Assembly: GCA_028023455.1 (NCBI GenBank) | Contig: JAQFVV010012669.1 | Span: forward strand, 746,501 to 810,500 | Source: Epiperipatus broadwayi | Taxonomy: Eukaryota > Onychophora > Udeonychophora > Euonychophora > Peripatidae | Reading direction: 5' to 3' | Length of the DNA: 64,000 nucleotides | The notes under the pieces: generated by a model | Seen by the model: the letters and a program-made list of their open reading frames with translations, nothing else | The model's database searches: none | What the model was told of the DNA's origin: nothing | Part shown: positions 47,291 to 60,325 of the stretch, in pieces | Position numbering within the stretch: the first letter of the stretch is position 1 | How the letters are laid out: the number at the start of each line of letters is the position of its first letter | Position numbers and translations under genes: made by a program

Positions 47291-49640
47291 TGAGCACAGA
47301 CTTTCAGATGACCCATCAACTCTATCTAATAACACTGATACACTCAAGCACATATATGCTGAAAAGATAAATAATCACCAATATACATATTTCATGCTAA
47401 ACCAGCAATCAAAACAATAATAATAATATCGAATAAATTACATTATAGTTAAAAGTCAGAATACAAGAGCATATTATATGAGCATTTACAAGTGTATATT
47501 GTTGGACAAATCATAAATTAATATCTTTAAGGTTAAAATGGTAGTTGCATTTAAAAATAGTCATATTCATAAAATACTTTATGTTTATTCTTTAGTAGCA
47601 TATTGTTATCTGTGTTAGATTTCAACAGCAATTAAATACAAAATTTGCTCATTTGGGACTTTTGGGATTGTGTTACTGAGATATGAAATTCCTTTAAGGA
47701 GTATGTTATAGATACAAATAATTCTAGTCTTAGATTTACTAATTTTAAGATATTATTAGTGATTAGTTTAAAAGGAAATACACATCATTTTTTTGTTTGG
47801 TAAAATAAATTAAAGGTAGACTTCATAAAAAATATAGAGATTTAAAGAAAGAAGTTTAATAACTGAAAAGAAGGCTTAAAAATGATTAGTAGATTAAAAC
47901 TATCAAAAAGATGTAGACATTTGCTGATCAAAATCACTTTAAATCATTTTTTGATGCATTGAAAATAATATATGAACCTGAAGAATGATTTTAACCTATT
48001 AAATTCAAAAGTGGCATTCTCTTATAAGATAACAATAATATTCAAACAGATGGAGAGAATACTTGATCACTTTTTGTATAATACAAGAACTGACATGATA
48101 ACTTTTAATGATATATTCATTCTGAAACTCTATAAATTTTACTTTATTCCTTTTTATTTGTAATTTAGTACAAAATGTAGATTTGTTTAAAGGTATCTAG
48201 ATTGCTGAAGTTAAAACAGGTGTTTGTAATCTTAAAAATGGAAAAGTTGCCGGTCCTGATAAAATACTCAAAAAAGTTTTAAAATATGGTGATAAAATGT
48301 TAGTTTCAAACCAGTTGGAATTTTTTTAAAATATAGACTCAGAAAGTTATTTCAGCAATTTTAAGAATACTTCTTTATTTTAATTTTATAAAAATGAAGG
48401 GGATAGTCAAGACTTCAGTAATTATTATGAAATTTTTATTGATGACAACAAAGATACTTTCAAGAATTTTGTTGTATTAATTGCTAGAAACTCAATCTGT
48501 TTAAAGAGTCAAGAAGATTTATAGATATATGTTTTATTGCCAGGAAAATACATAAAAAATGTCTAAAACAAATTAGTGAATTATATATTGATCTTATTAA
48601 TTTGGTCAAGACATTTGATTCATTAATCAAATAAGTCTGTAGCAATATTTGAGATTAATTGAAAGGTCCACTGAAATTTATTTGTATTATGCAGCTGGAA
48701 TAAGAAGAAATGTTGTTACTACTGATGGAAAATATGAAGCAATTGAAATGAAAACTGGTATCAAACAAAATATGCACAGCAACAAGATTATTTTTCATTT
48801 TTATGGCAATAGTCATTGGATCTGTTTATAGGTGACTTAATGAGTCAGGGATAAAGATGAGCTTGATGAAGAAATTTTTAATAAGAATTAATTAAAAGCA
48901 AAAACAAAACTTTTTGGATTATCTTTGCCAATTTAAAAGATGATCTATAGAAAGTACATAATATTTTGAATTCAACCTAAAAAGGCATTGATATAACAAT
49001 AATCAAAAAATTCAAATCTTCAATAATTTTTTGCTTATGTGATTATAAACTTAATAATATGAATCAATTTACATTACATGATCACCACTTCTTAAGCTTG
49101 CTATAGTATTTTCAATTTAAGTCTCATAGTTTTGTAGTTGAGATAAAAGGTGGCTGCTGGAGGATTGCATTAGATCCTAAGATCTAGGTGCAGTGCTCTC
49201 AGATCCAAGGCTCCCCACTGACAAAGGCCATAAGTCAGAAGCTAGTCTGGGGATATTGGATGAGTAGGCACTAGATAGGGATTTTATGCACAAGCCTTCT
49301 GGCATCCATTGATTACTCTGGCTTGCATTGAGTGGCAATATGTATAGAGTTTTACCTGTTTTAATGAATCAATTTAGACATTTTTATAGGGTTTTTAAAA
49401 AAAATAGAAAGGCAGACTTAGATATTAAGGTATAACATAGACTCCAGTGTACTGTTGTTGCATTTAACAAATTAAAAGATATTATTTTATCACAATGATG
49501 TAATTACTTCAATTAAATTAATTGTATGTAGAACTATATTTTAACAAACTTATTGTATGAAAGTGAGACCAAATCTATTATCGGTGAAAAGTAAAGATAT
49601 TAATGAAATTTCACTTAAAGACATCCATAAAATACCATGG
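47291..49640 (+). pseudogene. LINE reverse transcriptase, same element as the endonuclease
   Basis: Continues the LINE. Blocks: TFADQNHFKSFFDALKIIYE (about 47915-47975), LKNGKVAGPDKI (48230), DSQDFSNYYE (48405), a motif A remnant LVKTFDSL (48610), GIRRNVVTTDGKYEAIEMKTGIKQ (48700-48770), a degraded catalytic loop near 48920, MNQF (49060). After a 292-bp foreign insertion it resumes with MNQF, then VAFNKLKDI (about 49475), LLYESET (49550-49570) and HKIPWQN (49630). Stops and frameshifts throughout. The first 500 bp (47291-47800) is unassigned. Confidence 0.85.
49072..49363 (-). mobile_element. Single 292-bp family-C satellite unit inserted in the LINE
   Basis: Flanked by ATGAATCAATTTA at 49059-49071 and 49364-49376, a 13-bp duplication within codons for MNQF of the LINE. 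It contains GCAGTGCTCTCAGATCCAAG, TGATTACTCTGGCTTGCATT and AGAGTTTTACCTGTTTTA, matching the pair at 17.4-18.1 kb. Length and target duplication resemble a SINE-type or Penelope-mediated insertion, but no A-tail or tRNA head is evident. Strand is arbitrary. Confidence 0.85.
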
Positions 49641-50408
49641 CAAAATTAATTGATATTTTTTTTTAGTTTGTTGGATGTAATACTGTATAGTCTATTATTG
49701 TAAAATCACATTTTCATTAAATTAAACATATAAAGTAAATAAATGACAACAGATTTCTTTAAATAGTATTTAAAATGAACTTGAGCATGGTTTTTATGGG
49801 AGAAGCAGATCCTTTATCTTATAAAGATGATTTCAAAGACAATCTAAATAATAGTGATTGTTATCTTGGGGAAGGTATGGCTTAGGACAGAATATGATAG
49901 AGAGTTAGACTTAGACAAAATGTTGCAGTTACAGAAAAGTTTTTTGCAGGTGAAGTTAAAAGATAGCATTGCAAAATATTAAATGAAAGAATAATGGATC
50001 AACATGCTATGTCTAAGTATGTATTAGAGCTCTGTGGATTGGTTTGTATTATCATTGCAAAAGTAATCTTTAGTGTATTATTAATATTATTTATCTTTCC
50101 ATTTTCATTGGGGGGGGGGGGTGTTTAAGTTGAAAGAGCCAAACTTGCTGCTACCACATTACAGCTGATAATGCAAATATTAAATGTAAAATAATGGAAC
50201 ATTTTGTTTTGCTATAAATTGTATTTAGAATTCTAAAATCTTTATTTCAAATCCTTATAATTCAAAATTAATTCTGAATTTAATAGTGACTAGAAATTTC
50301 TGTCATAATTAGTGAATAATCTATTTCTATGAATTAATAAGCTTTTTTAAAATATGAAGTCATGTTAACCGAATACATTTGAGTTCATAAAAAGTTTGAC
50401 TACCAGAA
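49641..50408. other. No gene recognised
   Basis: AT-rich DNA with a G-run at about 50110-50120; may include unreadable LINE 3' sequence up to about 50000. Confidence 0.4.
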
Positions 50409-50483
50409 GTACCAATACAAAATCGATCTTAGGACACCATATTCCAAAGTCAAACAGTCTACCACTGCACTAAACAACACATC
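50409..50483 (-). repeat. Degenerate tRNA-like / SINE remnant
   Basis: On the minus strand, TAGTGCAGTGGTAGACTG resembles a D arm and AAGATCGATTTT a poor B box about 40 bases on. Stems do not pair well. Probably an old tRNA-derived repeat; a similar pattern is near 60260-60320. Confidence 0.35.
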
Positions 50484-50971
50484 ATGTTAGTTAATATAAC
50501 TATGTCTGCAGATGCAGTAAAAACCAGAAATTAACTTTATAGATGCAACTGAATCAGACTCAGATCAATCTCTAGAATAGGATATTAAGTTCTGTTGAAC
50601 CAAATGATTTTTTGAAAGAACTGTTGCAAGAAACAATTGTCTCAGAATTTTTTAGAATAAAGTTATACCACAATTACTAAAATGACTTTATCTCCAAGAA
50701 GATGGAGATACTCTTCATGCATTTTGCCAGATGAATGTTGAATATCTTAATATTCCTTATTAATTGAATTGGAACAAACAACTGAAATCAATTGACTTCT
50801 ATGGCCATCTTATATAAAACTAGTATTACTACTATTTGATCTAAAAGTGACACATTTCTTTGACTGATGAATTTGACACTATCCACTTTAGATAAATACA
50901 TTAATGAAGAGTGCTAATTTATAAGGAAATGTATTATGGAGCAGTGTTTTAGCTGGAATTTGTGGGCCTCT
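50484..50971. other. No gene recognised
   Basis: AT-rich spacer before the second 2-kb repeat. Confidence 0.4.
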
Positions 50972-53054
50972 ATATATAACGATCGAAATGAAAGTGAAGA
51001 TCGAATCCAACCGCAAACACAATATCTACTCTACAAGGGCGCCATCTAGGCATTTGAGCCTAGAAAAATTTATAGAGTAGGCAGATACGCGCTGTTAAGA
51101 TTCCACTTTATTTAAATATTTGGATCGTTAGCCCAAGTCACTAGCTCAGTGGAGCAGCAGAGATAATAAAATATAAATTTTATATCTTAAATATAAAAAA
51201 ATAAAAGCCACTGCCAGAAATTAATACATAAAAATATTTATTTACGCACATATAAAATAATATTTAAATTTTGAGGAATAAATTTAATGTTTATATTTCT
51301 ATATTGATCTTGTAAATTTATATTTAAAAAGATTTCAATAAGTTTAATTTTTATTTAGATAGTCAAGTATGAATAGACTACATAGATCTGCATTTGAAAA
51401 TAAAACATTCTATCCCTATTTAACCTTAGGCTAAAATTCGCAGTCAAACTGGCATCAATCCATCCGATACATTTATGTATTCAATGTAGCATGAAAATAC
51501 AACAGCACAAAGATACTATACTGTCAGGAATGGACATCTGAACAATATAGTTTGAGAAAACATTGACTCTTGTCTAATACAGGAATATGACGTCTGTATA
51601 GCAAGAAGAACAATAAAATAAAAACTCCATAGGAAGGGACCGCGATCCTTTTGGCCGACTTACAATCCCATCCATAGGCAAAGGGTTGGTGCGGTGTATA
51701 CAGCGATTCTGCACGTAGCGAAACTCATACTACATCTACTAATTACACAAATACATCCAATCCATTGACCCAATTCAACAACGACACAAATAACCTAAGA
51801 TTACCCTCCCCTAATATAACTTTACAAATCTATATAGCCATTCACGCCCGACTTAAGTTTAACATTTAGATACGTTCGCACAAATGAATTTTATAAAATT
51901 TGTTTTAAAATGTTGAGTACAGATCAGCTGCACAGATTCCACGGTCAAAAACATTCCAAATTAAACACAACCGATCAAAATACAAAGTCATCGATAAACG
52001 TCACTTGCATAGGGAATATTCAAATCCCATTAGCATTCATCGTAAGATGCTTGCAGTGATATCGTTGACATATATTTCAATCGAATGTGAAAACCACAAC
52101 ATTATCAACCGCTAACGAATCTATGCAACGTCTATACCCAACCTGAAATTTCCTCATTTAAAATTTAAACAATAAATATCAATACAATAAATAATAAATG
52201 GAAATGATTTTTTTATCAAACGCAAACATATATAAAAATTTTCATTATCAATTGAGTTGACACATAAGTCCGAGAAAAGTTCTTTTTTATAAAATTTAAA
52301 TTTACTTATCAATCTTTAAAGTTCTTAATTAATGTTATGATTTTAACAACTGTTCAGTTCTATTGCTTACGGTATAAGAGTCCATGTTCCCGTTGGCAAT
52401 TCCCACGGAGACTTTCCTGGAAGACCGGTCTGACATTTTGGAGGTAGCATTTGCTGGTTCTGTTCTGGTATCACAGTCTTTGCATTTTTAAAATAAGTGA
52501 GTGAGGACGACAAGTGCGTCTTGTCGCCAGACTCACCAAAATCAAGTTGGAAAAAGCTCTCTCTGACTGGAACTCAATATTTTTTTCTTTTTATAGTCCT
52601 CCTATGGATTCCATGAACAAAAACGTCACTGTTCTGTTTTTTCGTTATGGTCCGGGCCTTTATTTGGCTTCCATTGGTCAAGCTAAAATCCCTTTCTTCT
52701 CTTATCTAACTTTCCATCTGACTTTTTAATTAAACAGCTTTTAGATAATTAATAAACAATCATTTCCATTTATAGATTACAGGAATTAATTAATACCTGT
52801 TTTTATTTTAACTTACGTTATTTTTTTATTAAAATATTTTTATAAATCTTTTTTTATAAAAAATACATTCAAATACCTTTTTTTATTTATTAAAAAAAAT
52901 ATTTTTAAAGTTTAGCATCTGTGCGAATGTATATACGTATAACAAACATTTTTAATTTTAGCGTTTAGTTTTTTACTTTTATTTGCGAACTTTTAAGTTT
53001 TTATTTTAAATTAATGTAACGACATATCTATATATCGTTACAATATATATATAA
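50972..53054 (+). repeat. Dispersed ~2.1-kb repeat, copy 2
   Basis: Collinear with 745-2955. Landmarks: TATATAACGATCGAAATG start, GGCGCCATCTAGGCATTTGA (51038), GCAGATACGCGCTGTTAAGA (51080), CGTTAGCCCAAGTCACTAGC (51125), CCATAGGCAAAGGG (51694), and the end block TCTGTGCGAATGTATATACG (52918). This copy retains far more CpG than copy 1, so it is younger or less methylated. The right end CGTTACAATATATATATAAC is roughly inverted to the left end. The plus frame 52514-52729 has no recognised domain. Confidence 0.65.
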
Positions 53055-54275
53055 CAAGAAGGTCTTTAGGTCTCAGGAGATCCATATACATGTTTTTGGT
53101 TTGTTTCATGATAGCTATGCCACTGCTTGGAGGTCATTATCTTTTTTAGATGTCTTTATTCATATATTTCATGAATATATTGTGGAATAACAGTATTATA
53201 ATAATTGCAGCAAAAAAATCATTGCATGAGAATAATACATTAAAATATTTGTGCAAAAAAAAAGTTTGCCATAATGTGATAAAAAGACTTCAAAGTATTG
53301 TGAACTTATATTAAGACATTTTCTTTTGATATCATAAATATTTTGGTGATACATTTCATTTTTAAAATCTTTACAATAGTATAATTATATTTCATAAATG
53401 AAAGTTTATATAAGTTGTAAATTTTTCATTTTATATTATTGTACTCAAAGCAATTAAATACAATCATAAATTAAACTGTAATTTTCTGCCTCCTTACTTT
53501 TGGTTCATCTTATATAAAAAAAATTCTACTGCTTGGGAGCAAGAACATACTCAATAATTAATTGGAGATTATTACAATAGTGTATCTAAATTTTAAAAGT
53601 TCACACAACTCTTTCAAAATTAGTAAAGTTATGTGGAAAATTTTTGAAATTTGTTTATGAAAATATTACAAAAATATTATGACTATTATTAAAATGTTTC
53701 ATCAAATCATTTATCCTATGTGTTTTGGTATAGTGGTAACAGGGCAAATTCAAGAGCAAAATCTCTTGAATTAACACTGCTGCTGAATTAAAACAGATGG
53801 GGCAAAATATTTGTTAAAATCATTTTAATAAGACTTACAAATCATAATTTCTCATCATATTTTCATGAGCATATTTCCAAAATTTTTCATGTGATTTATC
53901 AAATATCACATGATCTCCCAAATAATAGCCATTTGATTATTTCTTAATAAGTAATTTCAAAGATTGCACCACCAAGGAGGTTTGCAACAAAACTTCATTC
54001 ACAGCTGAGCATAATCATAAGCACAGAAGATGAATAGTATACACAATACGTTATGCATGTATTTTAAGTTATCTGCCTAAAAGCATATTCAACATTTAAG
54101 CCATCATTCAAATGTTATGTTCTGACTAAAGGAATATTGTTACTAGATAATAGAGCACTGTGACCAAGAAATAATATGATCATCATTGTGTTAGTTTGCC
54201 ATTACTTTCTACTTTCTTAATATCATTTACTCTATTAATTTTAAAGCTATATCTATATACCCTTTAACAATATAT
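53055..54275. other. No gene recognised
   Basis: AT-rich spacer. A tRNA-like D-arm string near 53728 was rejected for lack of other arms. Confidence 0.45.
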
Positions 54276-54276
54276 A

Positions 54277-54368
<92 letters not shown>
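54276..54368. repeat. (ATT)n microsatellite
   Basis: About 28 uninterrupted ATT units. Confidence 0.98.
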
Positions 54369-54370
<2 letters not shown>

Positions 54371-55935
54371 ATGCTGCATTCCATAAAAACTAAATTATAC
54401 ATTTATAATTAAATGGCATTATTATTCAGGAGTTCAAAAAAAGTTTAAATGTTGGAAATAACTGCTCTGAGCTTTAAGGTGCACCAAACTATGCAGAATA
54501 AAATTAAGTTGACTATCTATCATGAAATTTCCTAAATATTTTTCCTTGTCTTAATTTCTTCATCAGGGTTAACATCAACAAATATTATATACTATTCATT
54601 ATAAATGAGTTGATATATAATGCATTATAACTTTTATTTTAAAGTTTGAATTATAATTTTAAATCAACAACAACACTAAACATTTAATATATCAAAATCA
54701 CACAATAGTTGTAATCTAAACATTATAACTAATTTGTAAATGTATTATATTTATGATAATGTATTATTAATAAATAATTTTATTACTTAATATATTTTAA
54801 AACCCATTAAGATATGTTATCTTTTCACATTTTTACCATCATAATAATTTATTCATTATAAATTTTTATATACTGCAAATACAATGCAGTGTATAGAAAT
54901 TTGTATGCATATATATAAGATTTATGAATCTAAAAATAAGGTTAATTGATGTATAGATAATTTTCTGAGTTAAAAAATATATATTCATATAGATAAATAA
55001 AGTTTTAAAAAAATTTAGGAATTAATTTCATTTGAAAATTTAACAACTAAAATAGTTATTGTTGAAATCTATAATAATTTAAAATTCATATATTTTTTTT
55101 TTTTTTGTTTGTTTGTTTTTTTAACTCTTCAACCAATAAATCTTCCTATATTTTTTCCAATTTTTCTTTTTTAAAAAAAAAAAAACTTAATTTATAACTT
55201 CTTTTACAATTTTATTCTTTTTCAAATTTTTCATAATTTTTACGTGTTTTTTTTCTTCTGGTTAATAAAAGTTTTACAAATAAAATTTGTTTATGATGTC
55301 TTTTACTATCATATTTCTTTTTTTAAAAAAAGAAAATCATAATAAAATCTATTTGTTTTTTTTCTAAAGAAATGTATAATTTCTAATAAAAGTAGTTTTT
55401 ATATATGAAAATATGGCAATCCTCAACCAGTCATTTCCAAGAAGTTTTATAGTCTTTGCAAACACTCTATTGTCTAGTTTATTGCAATCCACGTCAGTTT
55501 TTCATTCTTTGCTTTAAAAAAAAAAACTCTTACAATCAATTCTTTATTTTTCTTTTTTTTTTTTAAAAAAAAATTTTTTTTTTCATTTATAAACCTTTTT
55601 ACATTTTTTCGGCTTTTTCAAATTACATTATCTGAAATAATTTTAAATTTTTCTTTGCTTGATTACATTCTACTAGAAGAAAGTGGCTTATGATTCTAGT
55701 TACTGATAAAAGTCCTTTTCTATTTTTATCCATTAAAAAAACTACTTGTCTTTTTGAAATCAATTACAACAAAAAATATATACATAAAATTTAATTTATA
55801 TCATTAAATTAAATCTACATTTTTAGGAAAGAATAACTTTTGCCAAACATAATGAGAAAATTAAATACTAACCTAATGATGGATTTCGATTATATCTTAT
55901 ATATCCTTGAACATTTATTTTATTACCATTATCAT
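54369..55935. other. No gene recognised; homopolymer-rich
   Basis: Many T- and A-runs, for example at 55090-55120, 55170-55185 and 55550-55580. Nothing coding was seen. Confidence 0.5.
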
Positions 55936-56850
55936 TTTTAATCACTGTCAATCCACTGCAGGATGAAGATCTTTCAAAATTTTAATCCAGTTTTTTTTTA
56001 ACCTCTAGCACATTAAACCAACAAATTTATTTCATCCATTCATCTCATGTGTGTGTCGTTCTAGGTTTTTCGTAATCTTTTGGATTCCATTTAAGACTTC
56101 AATCATCCATTATTCATTACATCTTCTAGAAATATTTTTAATCTATTTTGATTTCAGTCTCCCAATTTTTTCAATGATGTCAATAAGATCTGTTTATTCT
56201 TTCACCCATGTCTTTTGTTTTTGATTCTTTCTTGTTATTTCTAACATATATTTCTCCATATTTTGTTAAATGATCTGAATTCACTGTACTGTTCTTTTAT
56301 TAAATATCCAATTCTCAGATTCATAAATAAGAATTAATAAGATATTTATAAAAAACTTTTCTTTTTTCCAACACATAAGTATATATTCTTTTAACAGTAA
56401 ACTATTTCTACCAAAAGCACTTCATCCAAGTTTAATTTTATGGATAATTTCATCTATTACATAACTTCTTCTAATTCATCATTATCAATCTTTGTTTTCT
56501 TCTTCTGAAAAAATTAATTGAACATTATTTTAATCTTCTTTTTTTTTTTTTTTTAGATTTAGACCTTTAATCCTATTTTATTATCTTATAATTCTTGTAA
56601 CATTTCCTGAAACTTTGAAGCATTATTTGCAAAAATAATCATATCATCTGCAATATCTAGATGATTTAAATAACCTCCTTTTTCTTTTATATCCTTTGTC
56701 TTCCATTCTAATTCTGAAAAATACTTTTGTAAAACTGCTATAAATTTTTTTGGAGATATGGAATCACCTCTTGTCCACTTGTCTCAATGTTAATCTTCTT
56801 ATATCATTATATAATCTAATCACTAATGTTGGATTTCAATATTCTTCAGA
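55936..56850 (-). pseudogene. RTE-type LINE reverse transcriptase, 3' half
   Basis: Read on the minus strand from 56850: RLYNDI, RGDSISPKKFIAVLQKYF (motif B region, 56775), LEWKTKDIKEKGGYLNHLDI, ADDMIIFANNASKFQEMLQEL (FADD motif, 56650). A degraded thumb and C-terminal region then contains the GAAGTGCTTTTGGTAGAAAT segment that also opens the window at base 7. It ends in CTGCAGTGGATTGACAGTGA (about 55945) and an AT-rich tail. Same family as 1-510. The element's upstream part is found inverted immediately to the right. Confidence 0.85.
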
Positions 56851-57445
56851 AAACAACATTGTATAAAAAGTAAAAGGAGAAATTTGAAAATATATAAAAA
56901 TGATCCATTAAAAAGAATTGCATATCAAGAATTTTGTAAAATAATACAAAAAATAATTAATAATGACATAAAAAAATATAATTGTGAATTAGCAAGGAAA
57001 TCTGTAGAAAAAAATGTTTCAAAACTGTAAAACAACATTTTAGTATTGGTAGGGAACTTATTTCTGCAATGAGAAAAAAAGATAGAACTATTAGTAAAAA
57101 GAAAGATGACATCATGAAATGTGTGGAAGAGTGCTATAAAGAATTATATAATAATAAAGAATAAGAAAACAAAGTATCCCCTGCATATACAATTAAATCT
57201 ATAAAGGAAAAAGCTCCAGGAAATAATAAAATTATAATTAATATACTTTAAAAAACAGATAAAGGAATAGCAAAATTATTGGTGAGGTTATATATCAAAT
57301 GTCTAAATGATAAATATGTTTCAGATGATTGGAATAATGCATTAATTATATTGATATTTAAGCAAAATGATAAAGAAACTATTAAAAATTACAGACCTAT
57401 CTATCAGTTTTTTATCTGATCTATACAAAATTTTAACAACCAAAG
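56851..57445 (+). pseudogene. RTE-type LINE reverse transcriptase, 5' part, inverted
   Basis: Plus-strand reading: YKNDPLKRIAYQEFCKIIQK (56915), GRELISAMRKKDRTISKKKD (57050), CVEECYKELYNNKE, IKSIKEKAPGNNKI (GKAPG block, 57200), KLLVRLYIKCLNDKYVSDDW (57275), NNALIILIFKQNDKETIKNY (57335) and RPI (57397). Stops are few. This is the region upstream of the 3' half, but in opposite orientation and directly adjoining it. The segment between NYRPIS and motif B (catalytic motif A) is missing. Confidence 0.85.
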
Positions 57446-59666
57446 AACAAACTTGATTTAAAAGTGATTTTAGCTTAGTGGTTTGCATCCATATATTGAG
57501 AAAAGTTATAGAAAAGACCAATAAATATGATTTGTCATTATGCTTTTAATTTGTGTATTATGAAAAAGATTTAATTCTATAAGCATTTCTTCAGTGATTA
57601 AAGCATTTGGATCATCAAGATATTTATTCCATATATTTCTACAAAATGACATTTAATCTTTTTAAACAATAATTTAAAGTTATATATAAAATATAAAAAA
57701 TTAAGATTTCACATTTATGATGTGATTGTTGAAGTTTTCTTTAACATTTAGTTAATATCTAAACTGTGAAATATGTTATTTGAAATAACAATGCTTATGG
57801 TTGTTCTGATAATAAAATAAAAAATGAAATAACTCCTCTAGCTCACATTTAATCTGCATTTGGTTGCATCAATTTTTTTATTGCTTCTCCATAGCCATTT
57901 TTATATATATAAGTAATGAAAAGTCACCAGATAATAATGTGAGACAGATCTTTGGACTTATTTCTAGACATCAGCCTTTTCTGTTTTCACATCGTAGATA
58001 TCTGATTCTATAAACAATTTTCATTGTTTTTACTATGTAATTCTATGATAAACATTTATTCCAAAGAAAAGATTAATTTATTTAGACTTTAAATAATAAA
58101 TAGCTGAGCAATACTTCCAACCTAGAAGGTCACATTCATAGTGCTTAAACTCAGTGGTTGACTGTTATTGAGAGAAAATAACAATTAAAAAAAATGATTT
58201 ATTTAACCACACACTGCAGCAATAGGAAAGACCTGATTGTGCAAACATTTCTGTAGAAAGTTGACTTCTCCTTTTTCATTATCAGTGCTTTTTGTACTTT
58301 TAATGCTAATTTATATAAATTATACTTATCCATAATATTTTGCAATTCTATAACAATTTTTACTTTTCTTTTATTATTTAATTCTATGATAAGCATATAT
58401 TTGCTTTCAAAGATAGTGCTTAAACTTGGCAGTATTCCACTGCAGCTAAAGGCTTAATTAAAATGTTCAAATTCACTCATTTGCTTAGCTATGTGGTTAG
58501 CTGCAGAATGATTATGGAATAAAAACAGTGCTCTTTATTGAGAAAAAAAGTAGTAGCCAGAAATTAATCTACAGATCTATTTTGTGACTATCAATTGGTA
58601 TCCAATTGCTACTCATGCTTACTGATATATCTCTGTAGGGAATAAAAATGATATATATCATTCCTTCTATAAACAAAAAAAACAATAGTGCATACAAATA
58701 CCTTATGAGTGGAATAGTTTAAATATTTAATTGCCGATTCCATAGTCAGATAAATATGTTTTAATATTTTTTTGCAGTAAATTACCATGAATTTTAAAAA
58801 TAAGGTTTAGAACACTTAAAAAAACAAACTAAATAAATTAGTGTAAGTGAACACTAATGGTGAAAATATATCTCTAAATAAAGCCATTAATATTAAAATT
58901 AGTTGCCTAGTAGTTTACTAGATGTTCATAACTTTATGTATATTTAATTTGAATATAGTTTTATTTTTATTTTAAAATGGAAATAAATGTTATATTCTGT
59001 CATTTTTTTGCATATAAATAAATAAGACTGAAAAACACTGTAAAACAACAAAAACTGTATTATTTAATGCATATATATATATATTTGTAAATGTTAACAG
59101 TAATATATTATACTGATAATAAGTATAAGCAGTTAGATTAATCATTGGTTCAAACCACATTTTAATTTTTCTGTTATATCCATCTATAGATCATATTTTC
59201 TAAATAATGAATTATTCTCCAAGATCAAATCATATGAAGGTATGGCATATAGAGTAATATTCTGTAGCTAGGTTTCATTTGAATCAACATAAAAAAATTT
59301 CTACTAATGGATGATTTTTAGGATTGATGATGATGATCAAACCAAATATCTATTACTCTATCAATTCTATTACAAAATATTATACTATGGATATTTCTTG
59401 ATCATCATCAATTTGCAAACAACTCGTTGATTTAAGAGTATCATAAATTGATGACTTTATTTTTGAGAGACATGATTAACATGTCCACCAGAATGTCACT
59501 TTATGAAGCAAGAGCTATCATTGGTGATTATTATGGTTATTCTTAACTAAAATTCCTAATTCCTCTCTATTCACACTTAGCTTTGAATATTAATCCAAAT
59601 GATAATGAAAAGTGCTTAACTAAAAATGATCACAGACAATAAGTTACTTTATTTAACAATAAAAAG
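57446..59666. other. No gene recognised
   Basis: AT-rich. CTATGATAA.CAT..ATT recurs near 58045 and 58385, a weak duplication. The minus-strand frame 58199-58396 has no domain. Confidence 0.45.
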
Positions 59667-59746
59667 GTTTATTAAATGACAGATTAGTAATAATACTCAT
59701 GATTATGTTTATTAAATGACAGATTAGAAACAATACACATGATTAT
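59667..59746. repeat. Tandem duplication of a 40-bp unit
   Basis: GTTTATTAAATGACAGATTA begins at 59667 and 59707; the copies differ at a few positions. Confidence 0.93.
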
Positions 59747-60250
59747 CTACACAGATATTTAAAAATGACTAAAGTAGCATATAAACAAGATATTGGTACA
59801 ATCTTAAATGCAGATTAATTTTTAATTCTAATAAGCTATAATATTTGTCTTCTTTCATTTGACAATACTAATACTATTCTAAACCATTATTTATGAGAAA
59901 CAATCTTCTTAAACTCTGAAATCTGCTCTCTGTGTGAATTCAAAGACTTGTGTTGATTCTAAATATAGAACCAAATATTTAAGAATTTCTTTCTAAAGAA
60001 ATCTGTCTTTAAATTATATAGCATCAATACATTCAAAATAATATATATACCTTGTAATAAAATTTTACAATTAAAAAAAAAAGATTACTTTGGATGAAAA
60101 TAAAAGTTTAGGCCATTAAAAAGTAATTAACAAAATAAATTTCTTATTGCAGATTTTTGATATTGTTGTAAACTTGCAAAATAAGATTCTATGTTTGAAG
60201 GGTATATTTTGTTACAATAATATCTTTTATGAAATTAAGATTTTATTCAT
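59747..60250. other. No gene recognised
   Basis: AT-rich spacer with poly(A) and AT tracts. Confidence 0.45.
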
Positions 60251-60254
60251 GCAT

Positions 60255-60325
60255 GCTTATTGCAATGGTAGAATAGCAGATTCTGGAACCAATGATCCAT
60301 GAATCATCATTCCAATTATCACTTC
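60255..60325 (+). repeat. tRNA-like remnant
   Basis: GCAATGGTAGAATAGCAGAT resembles a D arm plus anticodon stem, then ATTCTGGAACCAATGATCC; the B box is absent or degenerate. Similar to the remnant at 50.41-50.48 kb. Very uncertain. Confidence 0.25.

Noticed and set aside
53720-53790. TGGTATAGTGGTAACAGGGC, resembling a tRNA D arm
   Set aside because: No T arm or acceptor stem follows at the expected distance.
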